A DNA stretch of 64,000 bases from Paenibacillus sp. SYP-B3998 (GCF_010820665.1 NZ_JAAIKC010000001.1:1-64000), one strand, 5' to 3'. Shown: positions 1-10,147, counted from the first letter of the stretch. Notes: generated from the sequence alone by a model not told the origin. Made by a program: numbers and translations.

Positions 1-1456
<1,456 letters not shown>

Positions 1457-1561
1457 AGAATGCTTTCCTAAGAAGCAGAGCGGCTGTGGTAACAAGCAGC
1501 AAGCGATTCACGCTTTACGTAAGTTTCGTATCTAGTTTTCAGGGAACAAAACCCCTACTGT

Positions 1562-1636
1562 GGCGGTCGTGGCGAAGGGGTTAACGCACTGGTTTGTGGA
1601 TCCAGCATTCGCGGGTTCAAGTCCCGTCGTCCGCCC
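1562..1636 (+). tRNA. tRNA-His (anticodon GTG)
   Basis: The cloverleaf folds with a GTG anticodon in the loop at about 1595-1601 and the T arm gcgggttcaagtcccgt. A G precedes the acceptor stem, as expected for the G-1 of tRNA-His. CCA is not encoded. The acceptor stem pairs gcggtcg with cgtccgc, which leaves a T-T mismatch at the fifth pair. The gene follows the 23S directly and is probably cotranscribed with the rRNA operon. Confidence 0.95.
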
Positions 1637-1682
1637 TTTTTGATTTTACAATGAGTTTAGTTAGATCCTCAGTATTTTATAC

Positions 1683-1764
1683 GCGGTCGTGGTGGAACGG
1701 CAGACACACCATCTTGAGGGGGTGGCGCTCACAAGGCGTGGGGGTTCAAATCCCCCCGACCGCA
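1683..1764 (+). tRNA. tRNA-Leu (anticodon GAG)
   Basis: A class II tRNA with a long variable arm (ggtggcgctcacaaggcgt). The acceptor stem gcggtcg pairs perfectly with cgaccgc, and the anticodon loop holds GAG. CCA is not encoded. It is the last gene of the rRNA-tRNA unit and a terminator follows. Confidence 0.95.
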
Positions 1765-1773
1765 TCCCAGAGA

Positions 1774-1802
1774 GTAGTCCTGATTAATCAGGGCTTTTTT
1801 CT
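1774..1802 (+). terminator. Rho-independent terminator of the rRNA-tRNA unit
   Basis: The palindrome cctgattaatcagg is followed by a run of six T. It directly follows tRNA-Leu. Confidence 0.8.
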
Positions 1803-1860
1803 ATTTTATTCGTAAATTCAGTATATTGGTGGCAGGTCGAGATTGATTTACCAAATCGAA

Positions 1861-1898
1861 AATAGCCCGATCTAACAGAGGTTAGATTGGGCTATTTA
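1861..1898. terminator. Terminator of the aminotransferase gene (bidirectional hairpin)
   Basis: Arms aatagcccgatctaac and gttagattgggctattt form a long hairpin with one wobble pair. It lies just beyond the stop of the minus-strand aminotransferase; the A-rich flank gives a T-run in that direction. Confidence 0.7.
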
Positions 1899-1927
1899 TG
1901 TTGGATTACTATTTATTTGGCAGTCAT

Positions 1928-3220
1928 TTATTCAATATCTTTGATACTTTGATAAATGATGTTAAAGAGCTCTTCGATGTTGCTTTCTTCAATGCAAGAG
2001 AAGGCAACTCGTAGATCCGTTTCTCCAAGCGCTATAGTGCCAACTTCGTATTTGTTTAAGAGGTGGACACGCAAGGTCTCAGCACTGACAGTTTTAAGCT
2101 TCAGGCACATGAAGTAGCCAGAGTTGAAAGGGTAATAGCCCCATACATCGTCGAATTTCCCACTATCTAGGACTGACTTTGTACGGTTCGCACGGCCTTT
2201 CATGATTTCGTACTTCTCCTGCTTTTGTGCGGCGAATTCAGGTGAATTCAATGCGTGCAGGACGAACGTTTGTGAAGGGTGTGGACCGCTGGAGATTGTC
2301 GCACGAATGATACCCATCGTTTTTTGTTCAAGTGCGCTTAATAAGGCATCGCTGTTACCTGCATAGGTAATGAAACCAACCCGAAAGCCCCAAACGTACT
2401 CTTCCTTGGTAGCACCGTCGATTTTGACAGCAAGCACTCGTGGATGTAGATCTGCCAATTGACCGAACAGGGACTCATGAAGCGAACCTTCAAAAAAGAG
2501 ACCAAAGTAAGCGTCGTCAGTCAGTACAACCACATTGATGCCAGCTTCAGCAGCATCTTTAATTGCTGCGGCGATTTCACGGCCTTCTTGAGCGCCAGGC
2601 GTGTAGCCGGTAGGATTGTTCGGGAAGTTTAGGACGACAATCGCTTTACCTTTGGATTTCTGTGCGAAAAGTGCTTCACGAAGACCAACAGCGTTAAATG
2701 TTTGTTGCTCATTGTATAGTGGATAGTTTACGATTTTTGCACCACGTCGAATTTCGAACGTCAGTTCGTAATTCTCCCAGTTTTTATCGGGAATTATTAC
2801 TGCATCGTCCACATCTGCGAACAGATCAGCAGCTATGCTGAGGCCATGTGTCAAGGCATTAGTCACGATCGGATTACCAATCAGCTTACCTTGAATATCT
2901 GGATTTTCTTCGAGCATTTTTTTACGCCATGCCGTCCGAAGCTCTGGCTTCCCAGCAGGTGGAGCATATTCATATATATCTTTTGGCGCGTAGGTGGAGA
3001 GAGTATCTTGGATGACCTTCAGATGCATGGGCTGTCCATTTTCGATAGCAATACCGATGGTCGCATTGTATTTTTTGGCTTTGGCTTTCGCTTCAGCTGA
3101 TTGGCTGAGAATGCCTTCTTTTGGGAAGTAAATCGATTTGCCTAAAGCTGAAAGCATTTCATACACGTGAGGATTTTCACGTTCCAAGGTCTCGTTTAAC
3201 TGTCGTGCCAGTGGATTCAT
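1928..3220 (-). CDS. PLP-dependent aminotransferase, class I/II
   Basis: A 430-residue fold-type I aminotransferase, full length for the family. The substrate-pocket motif NFPNNPTGYTPG is near residues 203-214, the PLP-ring aspartate lies in VVLTDDAYFG, and the Schiff-base lysine is in KIDGATKEEYVWGFRVGF, followed by the phosphate-binding arginine. The family transfers amino groups between amino acids and 2-oxo acids in the cytosol; the substrate cannot be read from the sequence. The start ATG has a GGAAGG element about 14 bases upstream, rather distant. It is a single-gene unit, ending in a hairpin at 1861-1898. Confidence 0.9.
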   Translation of the reverse strand: MNPLARQLNETLERENPHVYEMLSALGKSIYFPKEGILSQSAEAKAKAKKYNATIGIAIENGQPMHLKVIQDTLSTYAPKDIYEYAPPAGKPELRTAWRKKMLEENPDIQGKLIGNPIVTNALTHGLSIAADLFADVDDAVIIPDKNWENYELTFEIRRGAKIVNYPLYNEQQTFNAVGLREALFAQKSKGKAIVVLNFPNNPTGYTPGAQEGREIAAAIKDAAEAGINVVVLTDDAYFGLFFEGSLHESLFGQLADLHPRVLAVKIDGATKEEYVWGFRVGFITYAGNSDALLSALEQKTMGIIRATISSGPHPSQTFVLHALNSPEFAAQKQEKYEIMKGRANRTKSVLDSGKFDDVWGYYPFNSGYFMCLKLKTVSAETLRVHLLNKYEVGTIALGETDLRVAFSCIEESNIEELFNIIYQSIKDIE

Positions 3221-3340
3221 AAGAGTGGGTCATTCCTTCCAATGAACTATTCATTTTTTGGTGTTATTATATCATTTTCCTATGAGTACGTCACTGCGTT
3301 AAATAAATTTTTTCTGCTGGAGTGTAAGCTCCAATTTGAT

Positions 3341-3916
3341 TTAGAGGTAGCCCTCAAGCTTGCTTTTTACGTTAGGCCATTCTGAATCGAGAATGCTGAA
3401 AATAACGGTGTCGCGAATATAGCCGTCATGGAGGACGCGATGTTGTCTTAGAATGCCTTCTTTATGGGCGCCAATTCGTGCAATTGCTGTTTGAGAACGA
3501 ATATTGCGCAGGTCTGTTTTAATTTGTACACGGAGCAGATCTAATGACTCAAAGCAATGACGCAGCAGCAAATATTTACATTCTGTGTTAACGCGGGTTC
3601 TCCAGACACTAGGGTTATACCAAGTCTGTCCAATTTCAAGATGTCGATGCTCCAGTGAAATGTCAAAGAAACGCGTGCTTCCAACGATTTTATCGAATTG
3701 TTTGTCATATACGGTATAGGGAATTCCATGTCCTGATTGGTGCTCGGCCAATGCTTGATGGACGAAATTTTCGACATCATTTATTTGAAGAAGGGGTGTC
3801 ATATACGACCAGATAAGTGGATCGGCTGCAGCTTCAGCAAGTCCAGAGAGATGGGATTTTTCCATAGGCAATAGAGCGACACGAGTACCTTCTAAAATAA
3901 CGGGTTCAATGTTCAT
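3341..3916 (-). CDS. GNAT family N-acetyltransferase (RimJ/RimL-like)
   Basis: A protein of about 191 residues related to GNAT acetyltransferases that modify protein N-termini or small amines with acetyl-CoA. It opens with LEGTRVALLPMEKSHL, a typical RimJ-like N-terminus, and has the mid-domain pattern IGSTRFFDIS, the conserved IGQTWYNPSVWRTRVNTE and a C-terminal IARIGAHKEGILR segment near the acetyl-CoA site. I chose the ATG at 3916 because AAGGAG precedes it by about nine bases; a start seven codons upstream would overlap this site. It is divergent from the MocR-type regulator at 4058, the layout in which such regulators often control their neighbour. The substrate is unknown. Confidence 0.85.
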   Translation of the reverse strand: MNIEPVILEGTRVALLPMEKSHLSGLAEAAADPLIWSYMTPLLQINDVENFVHQALAEHQSGHGIPYTVYDKQFDKIVGSTRFFDISLEHRHLEIGQTWYNPSVWRTRVNTECKYLLLRHCFESLDLLRVQIKTDLRNIRSQTAIARIGAHKEGILRQHRVLHDGYIRDTVIFSILDSEWPNVKSKLEGYL

Positions 3917-3973
3917 TATAAATTTACTCCTTGTCAATGTGCCATTATTGTGAGATTTTAGATAGCATATCGA

Positions 3974-4030
3974 ATTATTGGAATGATAAAAAGATCCAAT
4001 AATCGTAAATTTATTAGAACCAATTTGGTT
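3974..4030. promoter_or_regulatory. Inverted and palindromic repeats between divergent genes, candidate operator
   Basis: Two symmetrical elements lie in the 141-base divergent spacer. Arms attattgga (3974-3982) and tccaataat (3995-4003) are an exact 9-base inverted repeat, and aaccaatttggtt (4018-4030) is a palindrome around one central base. The placement suits autoregulation by the MocR-type protein, but the binding factor is inferred. Confidence 0.4.
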
Positions 4031-4057
4031 TGAAATAAAAATAGGAGATTATAATGG

Positions 4058-5809
4058 ATGGACTTTCATATTCCTTACCTTACTTATCAAGTTAAATATC
4101 CAAGCAAATACAGTGCTTTGTATCATGCTTTGCATGATGGAATTCTGCAAAATAAGTTGAAACTGCAATCGCGGCTTCCTTCTAGTCGTGAGCTAGCTAA
4201 AATGTATGGTTTATCGCGGGGGACTGTTAATCAAGTTTATGAAATGCTCATCGCTGAAGGTTATTTGCAGGCAGATGTGGGGAAAGGAACTTTCGTTGTT
4301 TATACAGGTGGGAGGGAGAGTCGAGAGGGTTCAGGAGGGAAAGCAATAACGCTATCCAATTGGGGAAAACGTGTATGTGAACGGGAGCTGCCAATTTGGG
4401 GAACAGGTGCAGTGCATCAGGAGAAAGGGTACGGTGAGAGGCTAGGATTAGATAAGGCGCAAGGGCAGGAGCACTATCAAGAGGAAGTGCAAGAGCAGGG
4501 GATAGAGCAAGAGCAAGAATTAGAGCAGGAACAGGAACAGGAACAGGAACAGGAACAGGAACTAGAGCAAGAGCAAGAACAGGAACTAGAGCAAGAACAG
4601 GAGCAGGAGCAGGAGCAGGAGCAGGAATTAGAGCAGAAACTAGGGCAAGAGAAAGAGCAGGAACAAGAGCAGAGGCAGCGGCATGAAAGAGAGCGTTTTT
4701 TTGAGGGAGGGCAAAAGAAACAGTTTTCTTTTACTGTGGGACATCCGCATATGGATGGCTTTCCACGAGAGATATGGAATCGTTGTATGTATGAGCAGGT
4801 GCGGCGGATGACAGAGTCGCCGCAGGAGGAGGCTTACGTCGCCGAGGGGCATTACGCGCTTCGTGAGGCGATCGCACAGCACTTGAGGCGGATGCGAGGG
4901 ATCGATGCGTCACCAGAACGCATCGTTATTGTCAATGGGTCGATGCAGGCAATTGCGCTGCTGACCCATGTGCTTGTGAATGATGGCGATCCAGTCATTC
5001 TGGAATGCCCTGGCTATCAAGGAGCTAGCCGCGCTGTTCGCGCGGCTGGTGGGGTACCCGTCCCCGGACTGGTGGACGGGGGCGGGCTTGTGCCTCAGCC
5101 GTGGGACGCGCGACTGCTGTTTGTGACGCCGAGCCGCCAGTTCCCTACGGGGGCGGTTCTGGGCCTAGAGCGCCGCCGCCAACTGCTGCACTGGGCGGCA
5201 GAGCAAGGAGCTGTCATCATCGAAGATGACTATGACAGCGAGTTCAGGCACCGAGGGCGACCGATTGAGCCGCTCAAGGTGCTGGATCAAGAGGGCCGAG
5301 TCGTTTATATCGGCACGTTCTCCAAGACGATGCTGCTGGATCTGCGCATCGGGTATGTTGTGCTGCCAGAGGCGCTGCACGACGCGTTCGTGGCTGCAAA
5401 GAGGCTGTTCGAGCCGCATCCTTCGGGACTGCTCGAGCAGCGCTCGCTAGCCGCGTTCATGGCGAGCGGTGGCTATGAGCGTCACCTGCGCCGCATGCGA
5501 AGGTTGTACGCGAGCAAGTTCTTCCTCCTGCAGGCGCTGCTGCAGGAGCAGCTGTCCACCCTTTTTGAATGGGTGGACAGCGATGCCGGGCTGCATCTGT
5601 TTGGCTGGTGGCGTGGCGCTCCTAAGGCCTATACAGATTATGCAGCCGCGTGTCGGCGAGTCGGCATCGTTTGGAGCGATGCCGGGTTCTATGGCCTGCC
5701 TGATCAGCGTGAGGGGGCATGCTTTGGATTTGCACATCTGACCGAAGAGGAGATGTGCAGTGGGGTGATGCTGATGCGCAAAGTGTGGGAGGAGAGTCAA
5801 GAAAGTTAG
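4058..5809 (+). CDS. MocR/PdxR-type regulator (GntR DNA-binding domain plus aminotransferase domain) with Glu-Gln repeat linker
   Basis: A 583-residue chimeric regulator. Residues 1-85 form a GntR winged helix (PSSRELAKMYGLSRGTVNQ). Residues from about 225 form a fold-type I aminotransferase domain with VVNDGDP, IIEDDYDSEF and the PLP lysine in TFSKTM near residue 424, followed by RIGYVVLP. MocR proteins bind PLP or related ligands and control vitamin B6, GABA or other genes. They are usually 450-500 residues long; the excess is a linker of about 70 residues consisting almost only of E and Q (roughly 145-215). AGGAG lies 10 bases before the chosen ATG. The GC content rises clearly across the aminotransferase half. 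The target genes are unknown; the divergent acetyltransferase is the obvious candidate. Confidence 0.9.
   Translation: MDFHIPYLTYQVKYPSKYSALYHALHDGILQNKLKLQSRLPSSRELAKMYGLSRGTVNQVYEMLIAEGYLQADVGKGTFVVYTGGRESREGSGGKAITLSNWGKRVCERELPIWGTGAVHQEKGYGERLGLDKAQGQEHYQEEVQEQGIEQEQELEQEQEQEQEQEQELEQEQEQELEQEQEQEQEQEQELEQKLGQEKEQEQEQRQRHERERFFEGGQKKQFSFTVGHPHMDGFPREIWNRCMYEQVRRMTESPQEEAYVAEGHYALREAIAQHLRRMRGIDASPERIVIVNGSMQAIALLTHVLVNDGDPVILECPGYQGASRAVRAAGGVPVPGLVDGGGLVPQPWDARLLFVTPSRQFPTGAVLGLERRRQLLHWAAEQGAVIIEDDYDSEFRHRGRPIEPLKVLDQEGRVVYIGTFSKTMLLDLRIGYVVLPEALHDAFVAAKRLFEPHPSGLLEQRSLAAFMASGGYERHLRRMRRLYASKFFLLQALLQEQLSTLFEWVDSDAGLHLFGWWRGAPKAYTDYAAACRRVGIVWSDAGFYGLPDQREGACFGFAHLTEEEMCSGVMLMRKVWEESQES
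4490..4695 (+). repeat. In-frame low-complexity repeat encoding (Glu-Gln)n
   Basis: About 200 bases of imperfect units such as gagcaggaacaggaa and gagcaagagcaagaa. They code for alternating E and Q with occasional L, between the two domains of the MocR-type regulator. The unit is a multiple of three, so expansion or contraction keeps the frame. Confidence 0.95.
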
Positions 5810-5923
5810 CAGTGAAGAGTACCGTGTTTCCTTATGGAATAGAGGTGTTTTTGGCAGCATTCATTTTCTATGCTATTATCAACATGTGGTTAATTAATTT
5901 CTTCTTTAGGAGTGATCCTTTTA

Positions 5924-7363
5924 ATGGCAGGATTGAACGGTGGAGGCACAAGTGTAATTGTGCGTTTGGAAATGCATAAAGAGCAAGTAACATTCGGGAA
6001 AATCGCAACAGCGATTGGAGATGCTGGTGGCGATATTGTTGCGATCGACGTGACACGTGCGAGTAAAACGACAACGACACGCGATATTACGGTTAAAGTT
6101 AACGATCCAGAGCATACGGAATCGATTGTTGCGGCATTAAACGGGATTCCAGGCGTACGGTTGATTAATGTTTCTGACCAAACGTTCTTGATGCATTTGG
6201 GTGGTAAGATTGAAGTGACGCCAAAGATGCCGATTAAAAACCGGGACGACCTGTCTCGTGTATATACGCCGGGAGTTGCTCGCGTTTGCATGGCTATTCA
6301 TGAAGATCCTTTGAAGGCACACTCGCTGACAATCAAGCGGAATACGGTTGCTGTCGTGTCGGACGGCACAGCTGTCCTAGGGTTAGGCAACATTGGCCCT
6401 GAAGCTGCAATGCCTGTCATGGAAGGGAAAGCGATGCTGTTCAAACAGATGGCAGGTGTAGATGCCTTCCCTATTTGTTTGAATACGCAGGATACGGAAG
6501 AAATCATTCGTACGGTGAAGGCCATTGCGCCTGCATTTGGGGGCATTAATCTGGAGGATATTTCGTCTCCGCGCTGCTTTGAAATCGAGGAACGCTTAAT
6601 CGAAGAACTTGATATTCCTGTATTTCATGACGATCAGCATGGTACAGCAGTCGTTATTCTTGCGGGGCTGCTCAATGCGGTTAAGTTCATTGGCAAACCG
6701 TTGGAGTCATGCAAAGTGGTCATTACGGGGATCGGCGCAGCAGGTATCGCTTGTACCAAGATGCTGTTGGCTGCTGGCGTGACGAATGTAATTGGCGTGG
6801 ATCGTCAAGGTGCGATTGTGCGTGGAGAAAGCTATACGAACTCGGCATGGGATTGGTATGCAGCCAACACGAATCCTTTCTTGCAAACAGGTAAGCTATC
6901 TGATGTGATTGCGGGAGCAGACATCTTCATTGGATTATCCGGTCCTGGCGTCTTGAAAGTGGAAGACGTAAAGAGTATGGCGTCTGATCCAATCGTGTTC
7001 GCGATGGCGAATCCGACTCCAGAGATTGCGCCAGAGGAAGCAGAGCCTTATGTCAGAATAATGGCAACTGGACGTTCCGATTATCCCAATCAAATTAATA
7101 ACGTACTCTGTTTTCCAGGTATCTTCCGTGGTGTTCTAGATTGCAGAGCTTCACGGATTACTCAGGAAATGAAGCTAGCAGCGGCTAAAGCTATTGCATC
7201 TGTCGTAAATGATGATGAATTGAATGAATACTATATCATTCCGAGCGTATTTAATCAGTCCGTTGTGGAGAAGGTTCGCGAAGCCGTCATGGATGCCGCT
7301 TACGAATCTGGTGTAGCTAGACGTAGAAATCCTCGTGATCTGCAGGATGGCATCCACGACTAA
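5924..7363 (+). CDS. NAD-dependent malic enzyme with N-terminal ACT domain
   Basis: A protein of about 479 residues. The first 80 residues resemble an ACT regulatory domain (TSVIVRLEMHKEQVTFGKIA). A malic-enzyme catalytic core follows, with RVYTPGVARVC, the lysine segment FPICLNTQDTEE, the metal-binding EDISSPRCFEIE and FHDDQHGTA, and the dinucleotide fold GIGAAGIACTKML. It converts malate to pyruvate and CO2 with reduction of NAD(P). The ATG at 5924 has AGGAG about 11 bases upstream; a GTG at 5912 overlaps that site and is less likely. It is a single-gene unit with a terminator at 7388-7445. The ACT domain suggests amino-acid control, an inference. Confidence 0.93.
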   Translation: MAGLNGGGTSVIVRLEMHKEQVTFGKIATAIGDAGGDIVAIDVTRASKTTTTRDITVKVNDPEHTESIVAALNGIPGVRLINVSDQTFLMHLGGKIEVTPKMPIKNRDDLSRVYTPGVARVCMAIHEDPLKAHSLTIKRNTVAVVSDGTAVLGLGNIGPEAAMPVMEGKAMLFKQMAGVDAFPICLNTQDTEEIIRTVKAIAPAFGGINLEDISSPRCFEIEERLIEELDIPVFHDDQHGTAVVILAGLLNAVKFIGKPLESCKVVITGIGAAGIACTKMLLAAGVTNVIGVDRQGAIVRGESYTNSAWDWYAANTNPFLQTGKLSDVIAGADIFIGLSGPGVLKVEDVKSMASDPIVFAMANPTPEIAPEEAEPYVRIMATGRSDYPNQINNVLCFPGIFRGVLDCRASRITQEMKLAAAKAIASVVNDDELNEYYIIPSVFNQSVVEKVREAVMDAAYESGVARRRNPRDLQDGIHD

Positions 7364-7387
7364 GCCTGAAAATAATAGATAAACAAT

Positions 7388-7445
7388 GGCAAGCAGCTTG
7401 GTTACTACCCTTAGATGAGGGAAAGACCCCTGCTTGCTTTTTTTC
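7388..7445 (+). terminator. Terminator of malic enzyme gene
   Basis: Arms ggcaagcag and ctgcttgc flank a long loop and are followed by a T7 run. Confidence 0.6.
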
Positions 7446-7560
7446 GGCATTTTGAACTCAAGGACCTCATCTTGCTTTTTTTTCGGCATTTTGCAGTTAG
7501 TTGGTTTTACGGTCATGATTTAAGGAGATTACGAAGGAACCGATTGTTGTGCAAGCATCA

Positions 7561-7613
7561 AAAAAACCTTGAACGACAAGCTGTTTGCCCAGCTTGCAGT
7601 TTAAGGTTTTTTT
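7561..7613. terminator. Bidirectional terminator, mainly of the MFS gene
   Basis: The outer arms aaaaaaccttgaac and gtttaaggttttttt enclose an inner hairpin caagctg/cagcttg. It lies just downstream of the minus-strand exporter gene. Confidence 0.8.
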
Positions 7614-7630
7614 GATGTTTCGCTCATTTA

Positions 7631-8893
7631 TTAAGCGCTGCTTTCCTCTGTCCATTGTTTCAATTTGCGATCTGAAGGGAGCAGGAAAGTCAGTAGTCCA
7701 AGCAGAGGCAGAAAAGCGCATAGTTCCATCACACGAGTTGTACCGATAACATCGCATAGGTTACCTAACACGACGCTCCCGATGCCTCCCATACCAAAGG
7801 CGAGCCCGGTAATGAGGCCTGATACAGTTCCGACTTTGCCAGGGAACAGCATTTGAGCATAGACGACGGTTACCGAGAAGCTGGATAATAGAATAACTCC
7901 AATGACGACGAGCAAGATGTACGCCCAAGTAAAGTTCACATGGGGTAAGAGTAAGGCGAATGGCGCAGACCCGAACATCGAGAAGAAGATTACGTTTCTA
8001 CGGCCAAAACGGTCTGCAAGCGGACCACCGAAAAATGTGCCAATCGCACCAGCGGCTAAAAAGAGAAAGATAAAATCCTGCGCGCGGTCGATTGTTAATC
8101 CATATTTATCTTGTAAAAAGAAGGCGAAATAACCGCTCATCGCTGCTCCGTACCACGAGCGGACGAAGACGAGGAAGATGAGCATGCAGATAGCGAACAT
8201 GACTTGTTTGCGCCGCTGAGGGCTTACTGCACGCTGTATAGTGGCTTTAGCTTTCACAGGTGTTGTCTGTAAGACAACTTTGTACCATCGGGCGATGTAC
8301 AACTGTACGGCAATGGCTACCGCGGCTACGCCTGTAAACCAAATGGAGCCGAACAGCCCAAGCGGAATGAAGATCCATTTGGTCATAATGGGGGCAAGTG
8401 ATTGCCCGGCATTACCGCCGACTTGAAAAATCGATTGCGCTAATCCTTTACGACCGCCTGCGGCCATATGGGAGACGCGTGATCCTTCGGGATGAAAGGC
8501 AGCGGAGCCTAGACCAACGAAGCAAACGGAGAGTAACACAACCCAGTAGGTAGGAGCAAAGGCGAGCAAAAGCATCCCAATTAAGGTGGAAAACATGCCA
8601 ATTGGCAATATGTAAGGTGAAGGCTTACGGTCTGTGTACAACCCGACTACGGGCTGCATGATTGATGCCGTGAAGTTAATGGCAAACTGCACCCAGCCAA
8701 CTTGCGTATAGCTTAAGCCCATTTCACTTTTCAATATAGGGAAGATGGCTGGAATGACAGATTGAATGGAATCATTAAGTAAGTGAACAAGACTAATTGC
8801 AAAAAGAATGCGATAAACGGTAGGTTTCACATCCCCGGCACCTTGCAGCCCGTGTGAGCCAGGTTTCGGAGACGTTGTAGTTGTTGAAGCCAT
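7631..8893 (-). CDS. MFS transporter, fosmidomycin-resistance (Fsr) type
   Basis: A 420-residue membrane protein with about 12 hydrophobic segments. The N-terminus (HLLNDSIQSVIPAIFPILK), GLYTDRKPSPYILPIG and the loop AFHPEGSRVSHMAAGGRKG are characteristic of the Fsr branch of the major facilitator superfamily. FGGPLADRFGRR is the mid-protein MFS signature. The family exports fosmidomycin and other small compounds by proton antiport; the real substrate here is not known. GGGAG lies eight bases before the ATG. It is a single-gene unit. Confidence 0.88.
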   Translation of the reverse strand: MASTTTTSPKPGSHGLQGAGDVKPTVYRILFAISLVHLLNDSIQSVIPAIFPILKSEMGLSYTQVGWVQFAINFTASIMQPVVGLYTDRKPSPYILPIGMFSTLIGMLLLAFAPTYWVVLLSVCFVGLGSAAFHPEGSRVSHMAAGGRKGLAQSIFQVGGNAGQSLAPIMTKWIFIPLGLFGSIWFTGVAAVAIAVQLYIARWYKVVLQTTPVKAKATIQRAVSPQRRKQVMFAICMLIFLVFVRSWYGAAMSGYFAFFLQDKYGLTIDRAQDFIFLFLAAGAIGTFFGGPLADRFGRRNVIFFSMFGSAPFALLLPHVNFTWAYILLVVIGVILLSSFSVTVVYAQMLFPGKVGTVSGLITGLAFGMGGIGSVVLGNLCDVIGTTRVMELCAFLPLLGLLTFLLPSDRKLKQWTEESSA

Positions 8894-8920
8894 GGAACTC
8901 TCCCTCTGGGAGCCCGGATT

Positions 8921-9709
8921 TTATTTCTCTATAAAGAAGCCGAGTTCTTCTCCCATTTTTACTTTGGATCCGAGTTGCAAATCGGTGCGAGGCTTAAACA
9001 TGTCATCTTCGAAAAGCAAAACTACCGTCGAGCCGAACTCGAAGTAGGCCAACTCTTGTCCCCGTTCTAGATGATTAGGCAGCGGCTTCACGTATTGGAT
9101 GCTGCTTACATTCAGGGCACCTACCTTTACGACCGCAACTTCCCCTGCTTCATGCTGCATGAACGTAATCAGCCTTTCGTTTCGGCTTAGCACTCTGCGC
9201 ATATGACGAAGACCAAATTCGTTCACGGGATATACTTTTCCTGGCACGTGCTCTTTCTCCAACACGTCGCCCGTAATCGGAGAATGAATGCGATGGTAGT
9301 CCGTAGGGCTTAAGTACAGAACGAAATAGAAACCGTTCTTATAGTTAACGGTGCGAGGCGAACGGTTCAGCAATTCTTCAATCGTATAGTCTTGGCCTTT
9401 GACATTTAGAATAAGTCCGTCCTTGATGTCCCCAATACCAGTAATCGCCGCATCTACGGGGCTAACTACACGAGTTGTATCCTCATGAATAGGGCGTAAA
9501 CCCGGCTTTAATCGTCGTGTGAAAAAGTCATTCAAAGAGGTATATTCCTTGATATGCTTCTCAGCGTCCTCGATACGAATACCATAGGTTTGGGCAAATC
9601 GCGTAATGAAAAGACGGCTTGCTTTGGATTTAGCAAAAGCTCCAGTCAATTGCGACACCCACTTGCGTGAAGACAGCTCAGTCAGCAATCGGAAAAACGG
9701 TTTGGACAT
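8921..9709 (-). CDS. psd: Phosphatidylserine decarboxylase proenzyme
   Basis: A protein of about 262 residues, matching the Bacillus-type enzyme. It converts phosphatidylserine to phosphatidylethanolamine at the membrane. The proenzyme self-cleaves at the G-S bond of the motif FGST (in FEFGSTVVLL) to make the pyruvoyl group. Other family marks are SLNDFFTRRLKPGLRP, SPVDA and the HRIHSP histidine region (LSPTDYHRIHSP). I chose the ATG at 9709, with AGGAG 10 bases upstream, over the ATG at 9730 that precedes this ribosome binding site. No pssA gene is adjacent, in contrast to B. subtilis. Confidence 0.95.
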   Translation of the reverse strand: MSKPFFRLLTELSSRKWVSQLTGAFAKSKASRLFITRFAQTYGIRIEDAEKHIKEYTSLNDFFTRRLKPGLRPIHEDTTRVVSPVDAAITGIGDIKDGLILNVKGQDYTIEELLNRSPRTVNYKNGFYFVLYLSPTDYHRIHSPITGDVLEKEHVPGKVYPVNEFGLRHMRRVLSRNERLITFMQHEAGEVAVVKVGALNVSSIQYVKPLPNHLERGQELAYFEFGSTVVLLFEDDMFKPRTDLQLGSKVKMGEELGFFIEK

Positions 9710-9819
9710 AAGTGAATAACTCCTGTTCATTCTATCATGGTTAGGTTCTTGATAATCTTGCCACAGAAAGAAAAAAGAATCAATTGTCGATTGGGGGGAA
9801 AGAGGGTCGTGTGCCTAAG

Positions 9820-9845
9820 AAAAAAACAGCCTAGCGGCTGTTTTC
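9820..9845 (-). terminator. Terminator of the riboswitch-controlled small gene
   Basis: Read on the minus strand, aacagcc and ggctgtt pair across a gcta loop and a T-rich run follows. It lies 20 bases beyond the stop of the small gene at 9866-10066. Confidence 0.75.
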
Positions 9846-9865
9846 GATGGATTCTTTGGATTCTT

Positions 9866-10066
9866 TTAATGTGGCTTATAGTCCCCGCAGGTATGGCACG
9901 TGGCCAGATTAACGGATATCGCTACTAGGGAACCGGCATATTTGATGCATTTAATTGGAGTTCTTGAGGCATGTTCAGAAATGCTTGTGCAGGATTTGCA
10001 GTGCGCAATTTGTTCTAGAGCGGCAACCAGGGGCAGCGAATTCTGCAGAACGACATCCTTTTTCAT
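9866..10066 (-). CDS. Small cysteine-containing protein of unknown function downstream of a c-di-GMP riboswitch
   Basis: A 66-residue protein I do not recognise. It has two CxxC pairs, CKSC near the middle and CHTC close to the C-terminus, plus another cysteine, so metal binding or disulfides are possible. There is no signal peptide. The start ATG has AAGAGG seven bases upstream. The gene is flanked by a c-di-GMP-I riboswitch and terminator upstream and by a terminator downstream, making a self-contained monocistronic unit. This arrangement is the strongest evidence that the frame is used. Its regulation by c-di-GMP points to motility, attachment or surface functions, but that is inference. 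Confidence 0.65.
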   Translation of the reverse strand: MKKDVVLQNSLPLVAALEQIAHCKSCTSISEHASRTPIKCIKYAGSLVAISVNLATCHTCGDYKPH

Positions 10067-10109
10067 AGACGAACCTCTTTTCCTGTTCATGAATGGGGCC
10101 GAACCTAGC

Positions 10110-10134
10110 AAAAAAGCCGCCCTAAACAGGCGAC
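10110..10134 (-). terminator. Expression-platform terminator of the c-di-GMP riboswitch
   Basis: Read on the minus strand, gtcgcc and ggcggc (one wobble) close a hairpin with loop tgttta, followed by T6. It lies between the aptamer and the ribosome binding site of the small gene, so it fits transcriptional control. Confidence 0.75.
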
Positions 10135-10147
10135 GAGAATCGTCTGA

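Noticed and set aside
7440-7500. Short direct repeat cttgctttttttcggcatttt-like, seen twice
   Set aside because: Only two copies next to terminators; probably a small local duplication without further sign of function.
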